From: Stieleria maiorica
GTDB taxonomy: Bacteria > Planctomycetota > Planctomycetia > Pirellulales > Pirellulaceae
Length of the DNA stretch: 64,000 nucleotides
NCBI RefSeq assembly: GCF_008035925.1
Contig: NZ_CP036264.1
Location: 9,479,766 to 9,543,765 of the forward strand
Reading direction: 5' to 3'
Both the position numbers and the translations under genes were made by a program. The notes under the pieces are model-generated. The model made no database searches and was not told the origin of the DNA. It saw nothing but the letters and a program-made list of their open reading frames with translations. Below, piece by piece: positions 1 to 7,614 of this stretch; positions within the stretch are counted from its first letter, which is position 1, and the number at the start of each line of letters is the position of its first letter.

Positions 1-125
1 GTCACGACGCTTCTCAAGCGAGACACCCGGAAGAAGAGTCTTAGGCGGAAACGAAAAATCGCAGGCTGGAACACCGCATTTCTCGAAAAACTCCTGTTTG
101 CAGCCTAATTTTGGTGCGATCGTCG
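1..125 (+). mobile_element. Right end of a probable ISAs1-type insertion sequence (transposase C-terminus)
   Basis: Frame 1 is open from the window edge to a TAA at 106-108 and encodes 35 residues ending KRKIAGWNTAFLEKLLFAA. The lysine/arginine-rich stretch followed by AGWN and FLEKLL resembles my memory of ISAs1-family transposase C-termini. The short stretch after the stop, TTTTGGTGCGATCG, would be the terminal inverted repeat, and homology to a DUF1592 protein begins abruptly at about 126. The left part of the element lies outside the window, so the family assignment and the exact end are inferences. Confidence 0.45.
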
Positions 126-1112
126 TGGGGTTCCATGCCGGACCAGGAATTGTTGGATGCTGCCGAAATGGGGACGCTACTTGAGCCAATTGAAGTCAAG
201 TATCAAGTCTTGAGAATGCTGCGAGCCCCACGGGCCGAAGCATTCGTGGCAAACTTCACGGATGGCTGGCTGGGGCTTTACAAATTAGGAAACCTGACGC
301 CTGACCCGAAGAAGTATGAGGCCTACAGCGTTTACGATCTGGAGGACTCGTTTCGTGAAGAGACGCAGGCGTTCTTTCGCTGCCTGCTCATGGAAAACCG
401 TAATGTTGAAGAGTTCTTGAACGCTGGCTATTCGTTTTTGGACCGAAATCTTGCGAAGCATTACGGTATCGCATACGCGGATCTTGGTGACGAACCGCGA
501 ATGGTTCAGTTTCCGGAAGGTTCCTTTCGGGGCGGACTATTGGGACAAGCGAGCATCCTCACGGTCACGGCAAATGGCGTGGATACCTCGCCGGTTGTGA
601 GAGGCGTGTGGATTTTGGAGAACATTTTAGGCACACCTCCGTCGCCACCGCCGCCTGATGTCCCCGCACTTGAGCCGGATATTCGGGGTGCTACTTCGAT
701 TCGCGACCAATTGTCCAAGCACCGTGATATCGCTACCTGTAACGAGTGTCACCGGAAAATGGATCCACTTGGTTTCGCCTTGGAAAACTTTGATGCAGTG
801 GGAGCGTTTCGGGAGTTCTATTCCGACGGCGAGGGCAAACCGTCCACGCCGGTTGACGCTTCCGGCAAACTGCCCTCTGGGGAAGCGTTTGGCGACATGC
901 GGGAATTGAAAGAAATTCTGGTGGATCGACGAGAACAATTCGAGCGGTGTTTGACCGAGAAACTTTTGATGTACGCCTTGGGTCGTGAGTTGTCTTTCTC
1001 AGATCGACCCCAGGTTAACACAATTCTAGACGAACTCGAACGGCGGGACGGTGGATTGCAGGACTTGGTTGAGATTGTCCTTACCAGTGATATCTTTCTC
1101 GGCGATCCTTAA
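111..1112 (+). pseudogene. 5'-truncated DUF1592/DUF1588/DUF1585 cytochrome-like protein
   Basis: The reading frame matches the C-terminal half of large secreted planctomycete proteins (normally about 800 residues) in which DUF1587, DUF1592, DUF1588 and DUF1585 follow a cytochrome-like domain. Recognisable homology starts at WGSMPDQELLDAA near 126, within DUF1592; DUF1588 covers roughly residues 130-240, with a CNECH haem-type motif followed by RKMDPLGFALENFD, and DUF1585 runs from about residue 245 to the end. The expected upstream part, about half of the protein and its signal peptide, is absent, and a transposase end sits directly upstream. A TTG at 111 could start translation of a 333-residue remnant, but the product would lack an export signal. 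I infer inactivation by the insertion. The function of the intact family is unknown, although it is usually encoded beside DUF1552 proteins. Confidence 0.75.
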
Positions 1113-1124
1113 AGTGGATCTGAC

Positions 1125-1179
1125 GTAGTGGACGAGGCAACGAGTCCCGTGCGCAAGGACTCGTCGCCTCGTCCACTAC
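1125..1179. repeat. Palindromic repeat, family R1 (copy 1, complete hairpin)
   Basis: The 23-base arm starting GTAGTGGACGAGGCAACGAG at 1125-1147 is complementary, with one mismatch, to 1157-1179, leaving a 9-base loop. It lies between two convergent gene ends and could act as a bidirectional terminator. Further copies or half copies lie at 12327-12381, 24492-24624, 34095-34117, 35190-35259 and 38862-38884. Confidence 0.85.
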
Positions 1180-1205
1180 CTCGTCACTTATTGATCACGA
1201 AATGC

Positions 1206-2471
1206 TTAGTGCGTCGTGATTAGTTGCCATGTGCCCTGAATCCCCATCCAAGACGTTACTAAGGAAAAAGCGAAGATCGCGAACAGCACCGCGTTGGTCG
1301 TCAGTGAATGTGAATGTTCGCCCATCAAGTCGTTGCGGTTGCCCAGATACAAAATGCAGCCCACGGTCATTGGCAGAACGATCGATTGGAAAGCCTGAGA
1401 GATGATCATGACGACAACCGGTCTAGCTTCAAATATGGGGACGACGAGGCCCAAAAGTGAAATGAAGAAGACCATGACGCGATATCTCGGCATGGTCATG
1501 TCGCGTTCGGACTGGTTGTAGTCGCACAGCAGCCATGGCAACATGAGCACGTTGGGGAACTGGGACGACACCCCCGCAGAGACAATCCCAACCACGAAGA
1601 TTGACGTGGCCAACTTCCCAGCAAGCGGCTCAAGAAGCGTGACCATTTGCGTCGCCTCGGTGAGACCAATGCCCTCGATAAAGAGGGTGCCAGCGGCGGA
1701 GGCCATGATGGCACCGCTGATAAGAAACATCAAAGTCGTACAAACGATGGCGTCATTGCGTTGATGCTTGAAGCCTTTGATCGTCCAGCCAGCTTCCTTG
1801 ACCAACGTCGTTCGGATAATGAACAAGCCAGAGTAAACCGTCGTTCCGACCATCGATGCAATGACAAGGAACGGTCCCTGCCCCTGATTGGCGGCGGATG
1901 TGGGTAACGCTGGCAGGTTTGGGACCATCCCTTTCAAAATGTCAACCAGCGGAGGCATCGTGATGAAAAAATTCAACAGGAAGCAGGCTGCCATGACCGC
2001 TACCATCAAGGCGAGGGCCCGCTCAAAAACTTTCGTTTTGCCGTTCCAGAAAATGAAATAGACCAATACGGTGAAGAAGCCCGCGAAGTAAACCGGGGCG
2101 ATGCTTCGAGACAGAAAGGTTCTGGACCACTCCGAACACATTTCGGCGACAATGCCCATCACTCCCATCACGCTTCCGCACACGCCGGCCGTCAACGCAA
2201 CGATGAAAAAGATTCCCACCACCGGATGAATGTGCTTTCGGAACGCCTGGAGCGCTGTTTCTCCGGTGACAAGCGTGTATTTACCGTACAAGCAGATCAT
2301 GAAACATGTTGCCAGGCACGAGGTGACAATCGTCCAAAGCAACGACATGCCATACGTGGCTCCAGCCTTCGCCATGGAAGTCACACTTCCCGTGCCGATA
2401 CTGAAGCCCAGCAGGAAAACACCGGGAAGGAAAAGGGCGAGTGTTTTTGTCAGTTTCTCGCGCATCATCAC
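1206..2471 (-). CDS. Nramp-like divalent metal transporter
   Basis: A 421-residue polytopic membrane protein with about eleven hydrophobic segments, of the length and N-terminal pattern of Nramp/MntH transporters (APC superfamily). The first segment reads LPGVFLLGFSIGTGSVTSMA where canonical Nramp proteins have a GPGF...DPGN metal-binding turn, and segment 6 reads VGTTVYSGLF in place of the A-x-x-MPH motif. The Asp, Asn and Met that bind Mn2+ or Fe2+ are therefore missing, so the substrate could be another cation or something else. Its start overlaps the stop of the upstream sulfatase gene by four bases (ATGA), so it is the last gene of the minus-strand operon. The fold is fairly secure; metal transport is an inference from the family. 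Confidence 0.75.
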   Translation of the reverse strand: MMMREKLTKTLALFLPGVFLLGFSIGTGSVTSMAKAGATYGMSLLWTIVTSCLATCFMICLYGKYTLVTGETALQAFRKHIHPVVGIFFIVALTAGVCGSVMGVMGIVAEMCSEWSRTFLSRSIAPVYFAGFFTVLVYFIFWNGKTKVFERALALMVAVMAACFLLNFFITMPPLVDILKGMVPNLPALPTSAANQGQGPFLVIASMVGTTVYSGLFIIRTTLVKEAGWTIKGFKHQRNDAIVCTTLMFLISGAIMASAAGTLFIEGIGLTEATQMVTLLEPLAGKLATSIFVVGIVSAGVSSQFPNVLMLPWLLCDYNQSERDMTMPRYRVMVFFISLLGLVVPIFEARPVVVMIISQAFQSIVLPMTVGCILYLGNRNDLMGEHSHSLTTNAVLFAIFAFSLVTSWMGIQGTWQLITTH

Positions 2472-3850
2472 CGAACCGATTCACTGACGGGACGGTCGGT
2501 AGCGTGACGAAACGATTCCGCCAACTCAAACGTCCTTGCTTTCATCATTGCGAAGACCTCCGCTTGCTGCTCTTGGATGTCTTCTTCCTCGTTCGGGTCG
2601 CTGGCAATGTCGAACAGGAAGTCGTCGCCAGAATCTGTTTGCACATACTTCCAATCACCTTTCCGCAACGCATACCAGCTCTTGCCCGGGAAGGTTACGT
2701 GACGACCCAATTCAAAGAAGAGCTCTCGATTCTCAAGCTTTTGATCGCCAGAAATCACGCCGAGCAAATCCAAGCCGTCGGGCTTCGTCGTTGAAGTCTC
2801 AACATTCGCGAGTTCGCAGAATGTGGGGAAGAAGTCCAGGGCGCTGACGACAGAGGTGATCTTCGTGCCCGGCCCGATCTTTGCTGGCCATCGCATCAAG
2901 CAAGGAACACGAATACCACCCTCGAACAAGCCTGCTTTCTGGCCGCGGAGCGGTAGGTTGCGTCCGCCATACTTCGGGTCGCCACCGTGATCGGTCACGA
3001 AAACGACCAATGTGTTCTCTTTCAACCCAGATGCATTGAGGGCCTCCAGAACACGCCCGATGCCATCGTCAAGATTGACGACTTTGGCTGCAAATTTGCG
3101 TCGCGTGGGGTCCTCGATGTAACTGACCCGTGCCAAATCGTTCGGCGGCGGTTGCAGAATGTTGATCGGTGATTTGTTTCCGTCGTCCCATCCTTTGCCG
3201 TAGTGGGGCGCGTTGTAGGCGAGCATCAAGAAAAACGGCTCTTCTTTCCTTTGCTCCTTTCGGAGATACGACACCGCCTCATCGGTGATCAAGTCCGTTG
3301 CATAGCCAGTCTTGTCGACGATCGTTTCGTTCTCGTACCAGTCCTTCTCGTTGCCGTAACACATCGTGTAGAAGTCAATGCATCCACCGGTGTGGCCTCG
3401 GAAAAAGTCGAAGCCATGCCGTGTTGGCAAGAATTCTTTTGCACCGTGCCCCAAATGCCATTTCCCGATCAATGCGGTCGAGTAGTCGGCTTTTTGCAGC
3501 ACACTGGCAATCGTCGTTTCATGCGGACGTAGGCCTCGCTCTTCATCCTCCAAGTACATCAACGCGCCCAGAAGTTCATCTTGCGAGCGACTTGGGTACT
3601 GGCCAGTCAAAATGGCGAAGCGTGATGGAGTGCAAATGGAGGACGCGACATAAAATTGGTCGAACCGAGCGCCCTCGCGAGCCAAAGAATCGATATTGGG
3701 AGTACGGATTTCACTGCCATAGCAGCCGACATCATTGACGCCCTGATCGTCCGTCAGGATCAGGACGATATTGGGTCTTTCGGAACACCAGCCAAAAGAT
3801 TGCAGCACCAAAGCGGCCGCTGCGAATAGTGATAGACATTTAGTTCTCAT
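2468..3850 (-). CDS. Secreted sulfatase (formylglycine type)
   Basis: 460 residues with a Sec signal peptide over the first 22 residues. The mature protein starts with RPNIVLILTDDQG, which supplies the paired metal-binding aspartates (D34, D35), and has the C-T-P-S-R sulfatase signature at residues 73-77, where the cysteine is converted to formylglycine. A second family motif, GKWHLGH, follows, and FVTDHGGD supplies C-terminal metal ligands. It should cleave sulfate esters of a carbohydrate in the periplasm or outside the cell; the substrate cannot be read from sequence. The start overlaps the end of the CoA-transferase gene by 11 bases, and the stop overlaps the transporter start, so the genes are translationally coupled. 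Confidence 0.93.
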   Translation of the reverse strand: MRTKCLSLFAAAALVLQSFGWCSERPNIVLILTDDQGVNDVGCYGSEIRTPNIDSLAREGARFDQFYVASSICTPSRFAILTGQYPSRSQDELLGALMYLEDEERGLRPHETTIASVLQKADYSTALIGKWHLGHGAKEFLPTRHGFDFFRGHTGGCIDFYTMCYGNEKDWYENETIVDKTGYATDLITDEAVSYLRKEQRKEEPFFLMLAYNAPHYGKGWDDGNKSPINILQPPPNDLARVSYIEDPTRRKFAAKVVNLDDGIGRVLEALNASGLKENTLVVFVTDHGGDPKYGGRNLPLRGQKAGLFEGGIRVPCLMRWPAKIGPGTKITSVVSALDFFPTFCELANVETSTTKPDGLDLLGVISGDQKLENRELFFELGRHVTFPGKSWYALRKGDWKYVQTDSGDDFLFDIASDPNEEEDIQEQQAEVFAMMKARTFELAESFRHATDRPVSESVR

Positions 3851-5045
3851 TCGCCAGCACGCCCTTTTTAAAGAGATCGGTTATTTCATCTTCGGTGTAC
3901 CCAAGCTCTGCAGCGACGGCTCGGTTGTGTTGTCCAAGCTTGGGAGGGAACGACTTCAACTGGGGCGGTGTCGCTTTAAGACGCACGGGTGTCCCAAGCA
4001 TCCGCAATTCACCCACTTCAGAATCTTCCATGCTGACAATCATGTTGTTGCAAGCGATTTGAGGATCGTTCGCGGCATCTTGGAAGTTGTTGATGCGGGC
4101 ACAGAGGACTCCCTGGCTCTCGAGTGAGTCCATCCATTGCGAAGTGGTCTTCTTCAAAAACTCCGATGCCAGAATATCGTTCAGTTTGTCGCGATTGGCG
4201 ACTTGTAGGTCCTCGGTTCGGAACTCGTCTTTCAACGAGAGGTCTCCAAGAGCCATCGCCGCTGAGATGTCTCGCAAAGCATTGTCGGAAAAGACGGGCG
4301 ATATTTCGATGAATCCATCGAGCGTCTTGAACGCTTTGTCGATCGCCGCTTCTGTCCCGCCAACGGCAGCGGGTCGGTCGATCTTTTCGCCGTTCAGTTG
4401 CGAAGCGGCGTCCCAGGCATGGGCGTGGAACGCAACGCTGAGCAAGTCGGTTGAAACAAATTGCCCTTCCCCGGTGCGAAGTCGGTGGGCCAGGGCGGTG
4501 AGAATACCGACCATCAGATTGAGGCCTGCGGCGTAGTCGATACTGATCCCGCCAGGGATGGGAGTTTTTTCGTCATCATAAAACGTAAACCAACCCGCTT
4601 CGGCTCGGGCCATCATGTCATGCCCCGCGCGGCCTCGATCGGCATATGGCCCAGCATCGCCCCATCCGCTTGATGTCGCATAGATGAGACCTGGGTTGAC
4701 CGCCTTCAACTCGTCGTAGCCAAAGCCAAGCTTCTCCATGACTCCTTTGCGAAAGTTGTGGACAAGGATATCTGCTTTCTCGACCAATTTGAGGATTAGA
4801 GCTTTTCCCTCGTCCTGCTTCATGTCGACGGTTATCGATCGCTTGTTTCGATTCAAGTTGGCAAACGGCATGGAGACATCTTTTGAAAACGGTCCCCATG
4901 ACCGACTCCAGTCACCATTGCCCGGACGCTCGACCTTGATGACGTCGGCACCGTAGTCCGCAAGAATTTGTGTTCCCACGGGGCCCTGGTAGACGTGGCT
5001 AAAGTCCAGGATGCGGATTCCTGCTAATGCTTCCGTTTGGCTCAT
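3840..5045 (-). CDS. CaiB/BaiF family (class III) CoA-transferase
   Basis: 401 residues covering the whole CoA-transferase III domain. The N-terminus (GIRILDFSHVYQGPVGTQIL, then ADVIKVERPGNGD) is typical of formyl-CoA transferase, carnitine CoA-transferase and related enzymes. The segment AGHDMMARAEAGW contains Asp143, which corresponds to the catalytic aspartate that forms the acyl anhydride. The enzyme would move CoA between carboxylic acids in the cytoplasm. It lies one base after an enoyl-CoA hydratase gene, so the two probably work on the same acid. Their presence in one operon with a sulfatase is unusual; the acid substrate is unknown. Confidence 0.9.
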   Translation of the reverse strand: MSQTEALAGIRILDFSHVYQGPVGTQILADYGADVIKVERPGNGDWSRSWGPFSKDVSMPFANLNRNKRSITVDMKQDEGKALILKLVEKADILVHNFRKGVMEKLGFGYDELKAVNPGLIYATSSGWGDAGPYADRGRAGHDMMARAEAGWFTFYDDEKTPIPGGISIDYAAGLNLMVGILTALAHRLRTGEGQFVSTDLLSVAFHAHAWDAASQLNGEKIDRPAAVGGTEAAIDKAFKTLDGFIEISPVFSDNALRDISAAMALGDLSLKDEFRTEDLQVANRDKLNDILASEFLKKTTSQWMDSLESQGVLCARINNFQDAANDPQIACNNMIVSMEDSEVGELRMLGTPVRLKATPPQLKSFPPKLGQHNRAVAAELGYTEDEITDLFKKGVLANEN

Positions 5046-5046
5046 A

Positions 5047-5820
5047 TCACTTCCTTCCCTTCTTGGCCAAGAAGTCGTGTAGACGTTGTTTTGTATCGGG
5101 GTCTTGCAGGCAACTCACCGAATGCGACGCCTCGATGTTCGCGTTCTCATCTCGCGATGTACGATCTTGGTCGTTGAGAATCTTTTTGAATTGTGCGATT
5201 GCGTTCGGGTTGGTCGTTAGAACCCGCTGGCAGTAGCTGTGCACATCGCTTTCGAGCTCGCTTGGTGCCGCGACGAGATCAACCAGCCCAATCTCGGCGG
5301 CTTGTCGCGCGTCCAACAAGTGACCGCCGTAGAAGTAGAACTTTGCTTTTGAGTTGCCTATTCGTTTTGCGAGACGATAGGTTCCACCCCACCCTGGGAT
5401 AAAGCCGAGGGATGCTTCGGACTGGGCAAACTTGGCTTCTTCAGACGCGAAAATCAAATCACACGCCATTGCCAATTCCAGGCCTCCACCCATGGCATAG
5501 CCATTAACGACTGCAATGACCGGCATAGGAAGGTCTTCGAGTTGATTGAAGACATTGTGACCCGCGAGAACCCAGGGCGCAATTGTATGCTCGTCGATAT
5601 CCTTTAATGCAGTCAGGTTCGCTCCGACACAAAAAAAGCGATCTGAGGTACTTCGAAGCAAAACGACACGAGGTTGCTGGCGCCCAATCTCTTCGACACG
5701 CAGCTCCAACTGTTGCAGGACTTCGAGATCCAAAGTCGGTGGTTTGCTGCTTGGTGGCACGAAAGACAAGGTCGCAATGTCCTCTTCTACCACCAGTTGG
5801 ATTTGCGTCGAATTATTCAA
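5047..5820 (-). CDS. Enoyl-CoA hydratase/isomerase (crotonase) family protein
   Basis: 257 residues, the standard crotonase length. The oxyanion-hole and catalytic segments are visible: NGYAMGGGLELAMACDL holds Glu115 and QSEASLGFIPGWGG holds Glu135, matching both catalytic glutamates of enoyl-CoA hydratase. It therefore probably hydrates an enoyl-CoA or performs a related reaction. The best start found is a TTG at 5820, as no ATG lies nearby, so the N-terminus is uncertain. The gene is followed after one base by the CoA-transferase gene. The crotonase fold also covers isomerases and hydrolases, so the exact reaction is open. Confidence 0.9.
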   Translation of the reverse strand: MNNSTQIQLVVEEDIATLSFVPPSSKPPTLDLEVLQQLELRVEEIGRQQPRVVLLRSTSDRFFCVGANLTALKDIDEHTIAPWVLAGHNVFNQLEDLPMPVIAVVNGYAMGGGLELAMACDLIFASEEAKFAQSEASLGFIPGWGGTYRLAKRIGNSKAKFYFYGGHLLDARQAAEIGLVDLVAAPSELESDVHSYCQRVLTTNPNAIAQFKKILNDQDRTSRDENANIEASHSVSCLQDPDTKQRLHDFLAKKGRK

Positions 5821-5890
5821 ATTGTTGCCTGCGTGAGATTCTCGTTCTGAAAGATGGAGCCAGCTGCTCGCGTAGCGAAGTGTGCTTCAT

Positions 5891-6859
5891 TCATTGCTGG
5901 CTCTTCAGAGTTCGTTCGAAGAAAGGAACGGCCGCGTCCATCATTTGATCGAACCAAACCTGCTTGACGGTGAATGGATGCGGAGCGTCTTTGATGATGG
6001 TCAGCCCATTGGGGATTCCGAACTCGTCCATCTTCTTGCGCAGAGACTCGGCACGAGTGCTCGGGTCATCCTTTTCTCCCGTGATCAACCATACTGGCGG
6101 ATCATTCTTGTCGAGGTGGGTTAGCGGTGAAGCTAGGCTGTACGTTTCCGGAACTTCGGCTTGCGAACCACCCAGGAACTGTTGCCAGATATCTGCGCTG
6201 GCGGATACCTCTCGGTTTCGCTCGGACATGAAATCGGTTTGACCACCCATAGGAACCACGGCCTGAATCGTGCTGCTCACACCTGTATTACCGCCATCGC
6301 CTTCCAATTCCGCAACGTCATTCGAAGTGGCCAGCAATGCCGCCAAGTGGCCGCCGGCCGAATGGCCAATCGCTCCAATGTGGTCGGCGTCGATACCGTA
6401 TTGATCTGCGTTTGCTCGCAGGAAGCGAACGGCCGCTTTGCAGTCGTGGATATGAGCCGGAAAAGTTGCTTCACCGCTCAAACGATAATCGATCGATGCC
6501 GTCACATATCCCTTTGCAGCGAGAACCTGAGCGACTTTGCGATGATTGATCTTGGACCCCTTTCTCCATCCCCCTCCGTGAATGCAGACGATGGCCGGCA
6601 ATTTTTCCGTTGCGTTCTTTGGACGAAAGATGTCCAATTGCAGTGTTCGATCTCCGTACTTGGCGAAGGTCACGTCGAGGTGTTCCTCCAACTGCTTTAG
6701 CACGGCCTTCGGAATCGTTGTCTTCCCGTCTTCTTTGGGTTGCTGGCCATCAGCGGTTGCCGAAATCCCGAGGGTGAAGATTAGAGCCAGCAGCGACGAA
6801 GCCTTCGCGGCCGATGCCGCGAAGGCGGAGATTAAAGCAAAAAACTGACGACGTTGCAT
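5891..6859 (-). CDS. Secreted alpha/beta hydrolase (esterase, BD-FAE/hormone-sensitive-lipase-like)
   Basis: 322 residues. The N-terminus MQRRQFF followed by a long hydrophobic run to about residue 35 is an export signal. The oxyanion motif HGGGW is at residues 94-98, the nucleophile elbow G-H-S-A-G puts the catalytic serine at 167, the acid is probably in LITGEKDDPS, and the histidine is in DAPHPFT. This layout fits carboxylesterases of the BD-FAE and acetyl-xylan/feruloyl esterase type. As first gene of the minus-strand operon it may deacylate the same decorated polysaccharide that the sulfatase desulfates. Substrate not determined. The 220-base gap to the divergent sigma-factor gene must hold the promoters of both. 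Confidence 0.88.
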   Translation of the reverse strand: MQRRQFFALISAFAASAAKASSLLALIFTLGISATADGQQPKEDGKTTIPKAVLKQLEEHLDVTFAKYGDRTLQLDIFRPKNATEKLPAIVCIHGGGWRKGSKINHRKVAQVLAAKGYVTASIDYRLSGEATFPAHIHDCKAAVRFLRANADQYGIDADHIGAIGHSAGGHLAALLATSNDVAELEGDGGNTGVSSTIQAVVPMGGQTDFMSERNREVSASADIWQQFLGGSQAEVPETYSLASPLTHLDKNDPPVWLITGEKDDPSTRAESLRKKMDEFGIPNGLTIIKDAPHPFTVKQVWFDQMMDAAVPFFERTLKSQQ

Positions 6860-7083
6860 AAATGGGTCCCGCTGGGCTAAAGGTGATGTTTCTCTTGCTG
6901 GACCCTCCCGATGGTCTGGGAATTGGACGTTGTGTTCACCACAATTTCCCGTTTTCTCACGAAAATCGCAGTTTCACTTGTCCAACAAAGCGAACCCCAG
7001 GAGAGAACTGGCGGTTTGGCTACTAACGGATTCGTCGATACATCCGTCTGGCGTACATTTCCAGGTTCTTCGATGAGCGGGTC

Positions 7084-7614
7084 GTGACAGATCAAAAAGC
7101 AAGCTACGAGACTTTTATGCGTCTGCTGATCGAAGAAGAATCGGCAGTCAGAGCTTACGTGCGCAGGCTCGTTCCGACTTGGCACGATGTTGAAGAAATC
7201 GTTCAGCAGACAAGCCTCATCGCGTGGAAGAAGTTCAATGAGTTGGACAATCACGAGAGATTTGGCGGATGGCTAATGACAATCGCCCGATTCGAAGCGC
7301 TCAAGTTCCGGCGTTCGTTGGCCCGCAGCCCGCTAGTCTTTTCCGATAAGCTTGCAGAGCAATTGGCGGACGCTCAGGGAACCATCAATGCCAGCGACGC
7401 TGACCGCAAGCATGCCTTGGAGAGCTGTTTGCAGAAGCTTGATGAGAAACCACGCAAAATGATATTAGCGGTGTATCAGCCTGGTGCCACCATCCGAGAG
7501 TACGCGCACCAGCAATCGCGTCCTGAACAGGCCGTTTACAAGTCGATCCAACGACTTCGCCACAAGCTCCTCGATTGTGTGAAAGACACACTTGCAATGG
7601 GGGAAGGATCATGA
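7084..7614 (+). CDS. ECF-type RNA polymerase sigma factor
   Basis: 176 residues with region 2 (FMRLLIEEESAVRAYVRRLV through VEEIVQQTSLIAWKKF) and region 4 (LEEKPRKM-like segment to YKSIQRLRHKLLDCV). It matches the Planctomycetes/Verrucomicrobia family of short sigma-70 factors (TIGR02989 type). The GTG at 7084 gives full region 2. The stop codon overlaps the ATG of the following FecR-LamG gene (ATGA at 7611-7614), so both are co-translated, as is normal for a sigma factor and its membrane regulator. It points away from the adjacent sulfatase operon, whose promoter it may recognise; this is an inference. Confidence 0.92.
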   Translation: MTDQKASYETFMRLLIEEESAVRAYVRRLVPTWHDVEEIVQQTSLIAWKKFNELDNHERFGGWLMTIARFEALKFRRSLARSPLVFSDKLAEQLADAQGTINASDADRKHALESCLQKLDEKPRKMILAVYQPGATIREYAHQQSRPEQAVYKSIQRLRHKLLDCVKDTLAMGEGS

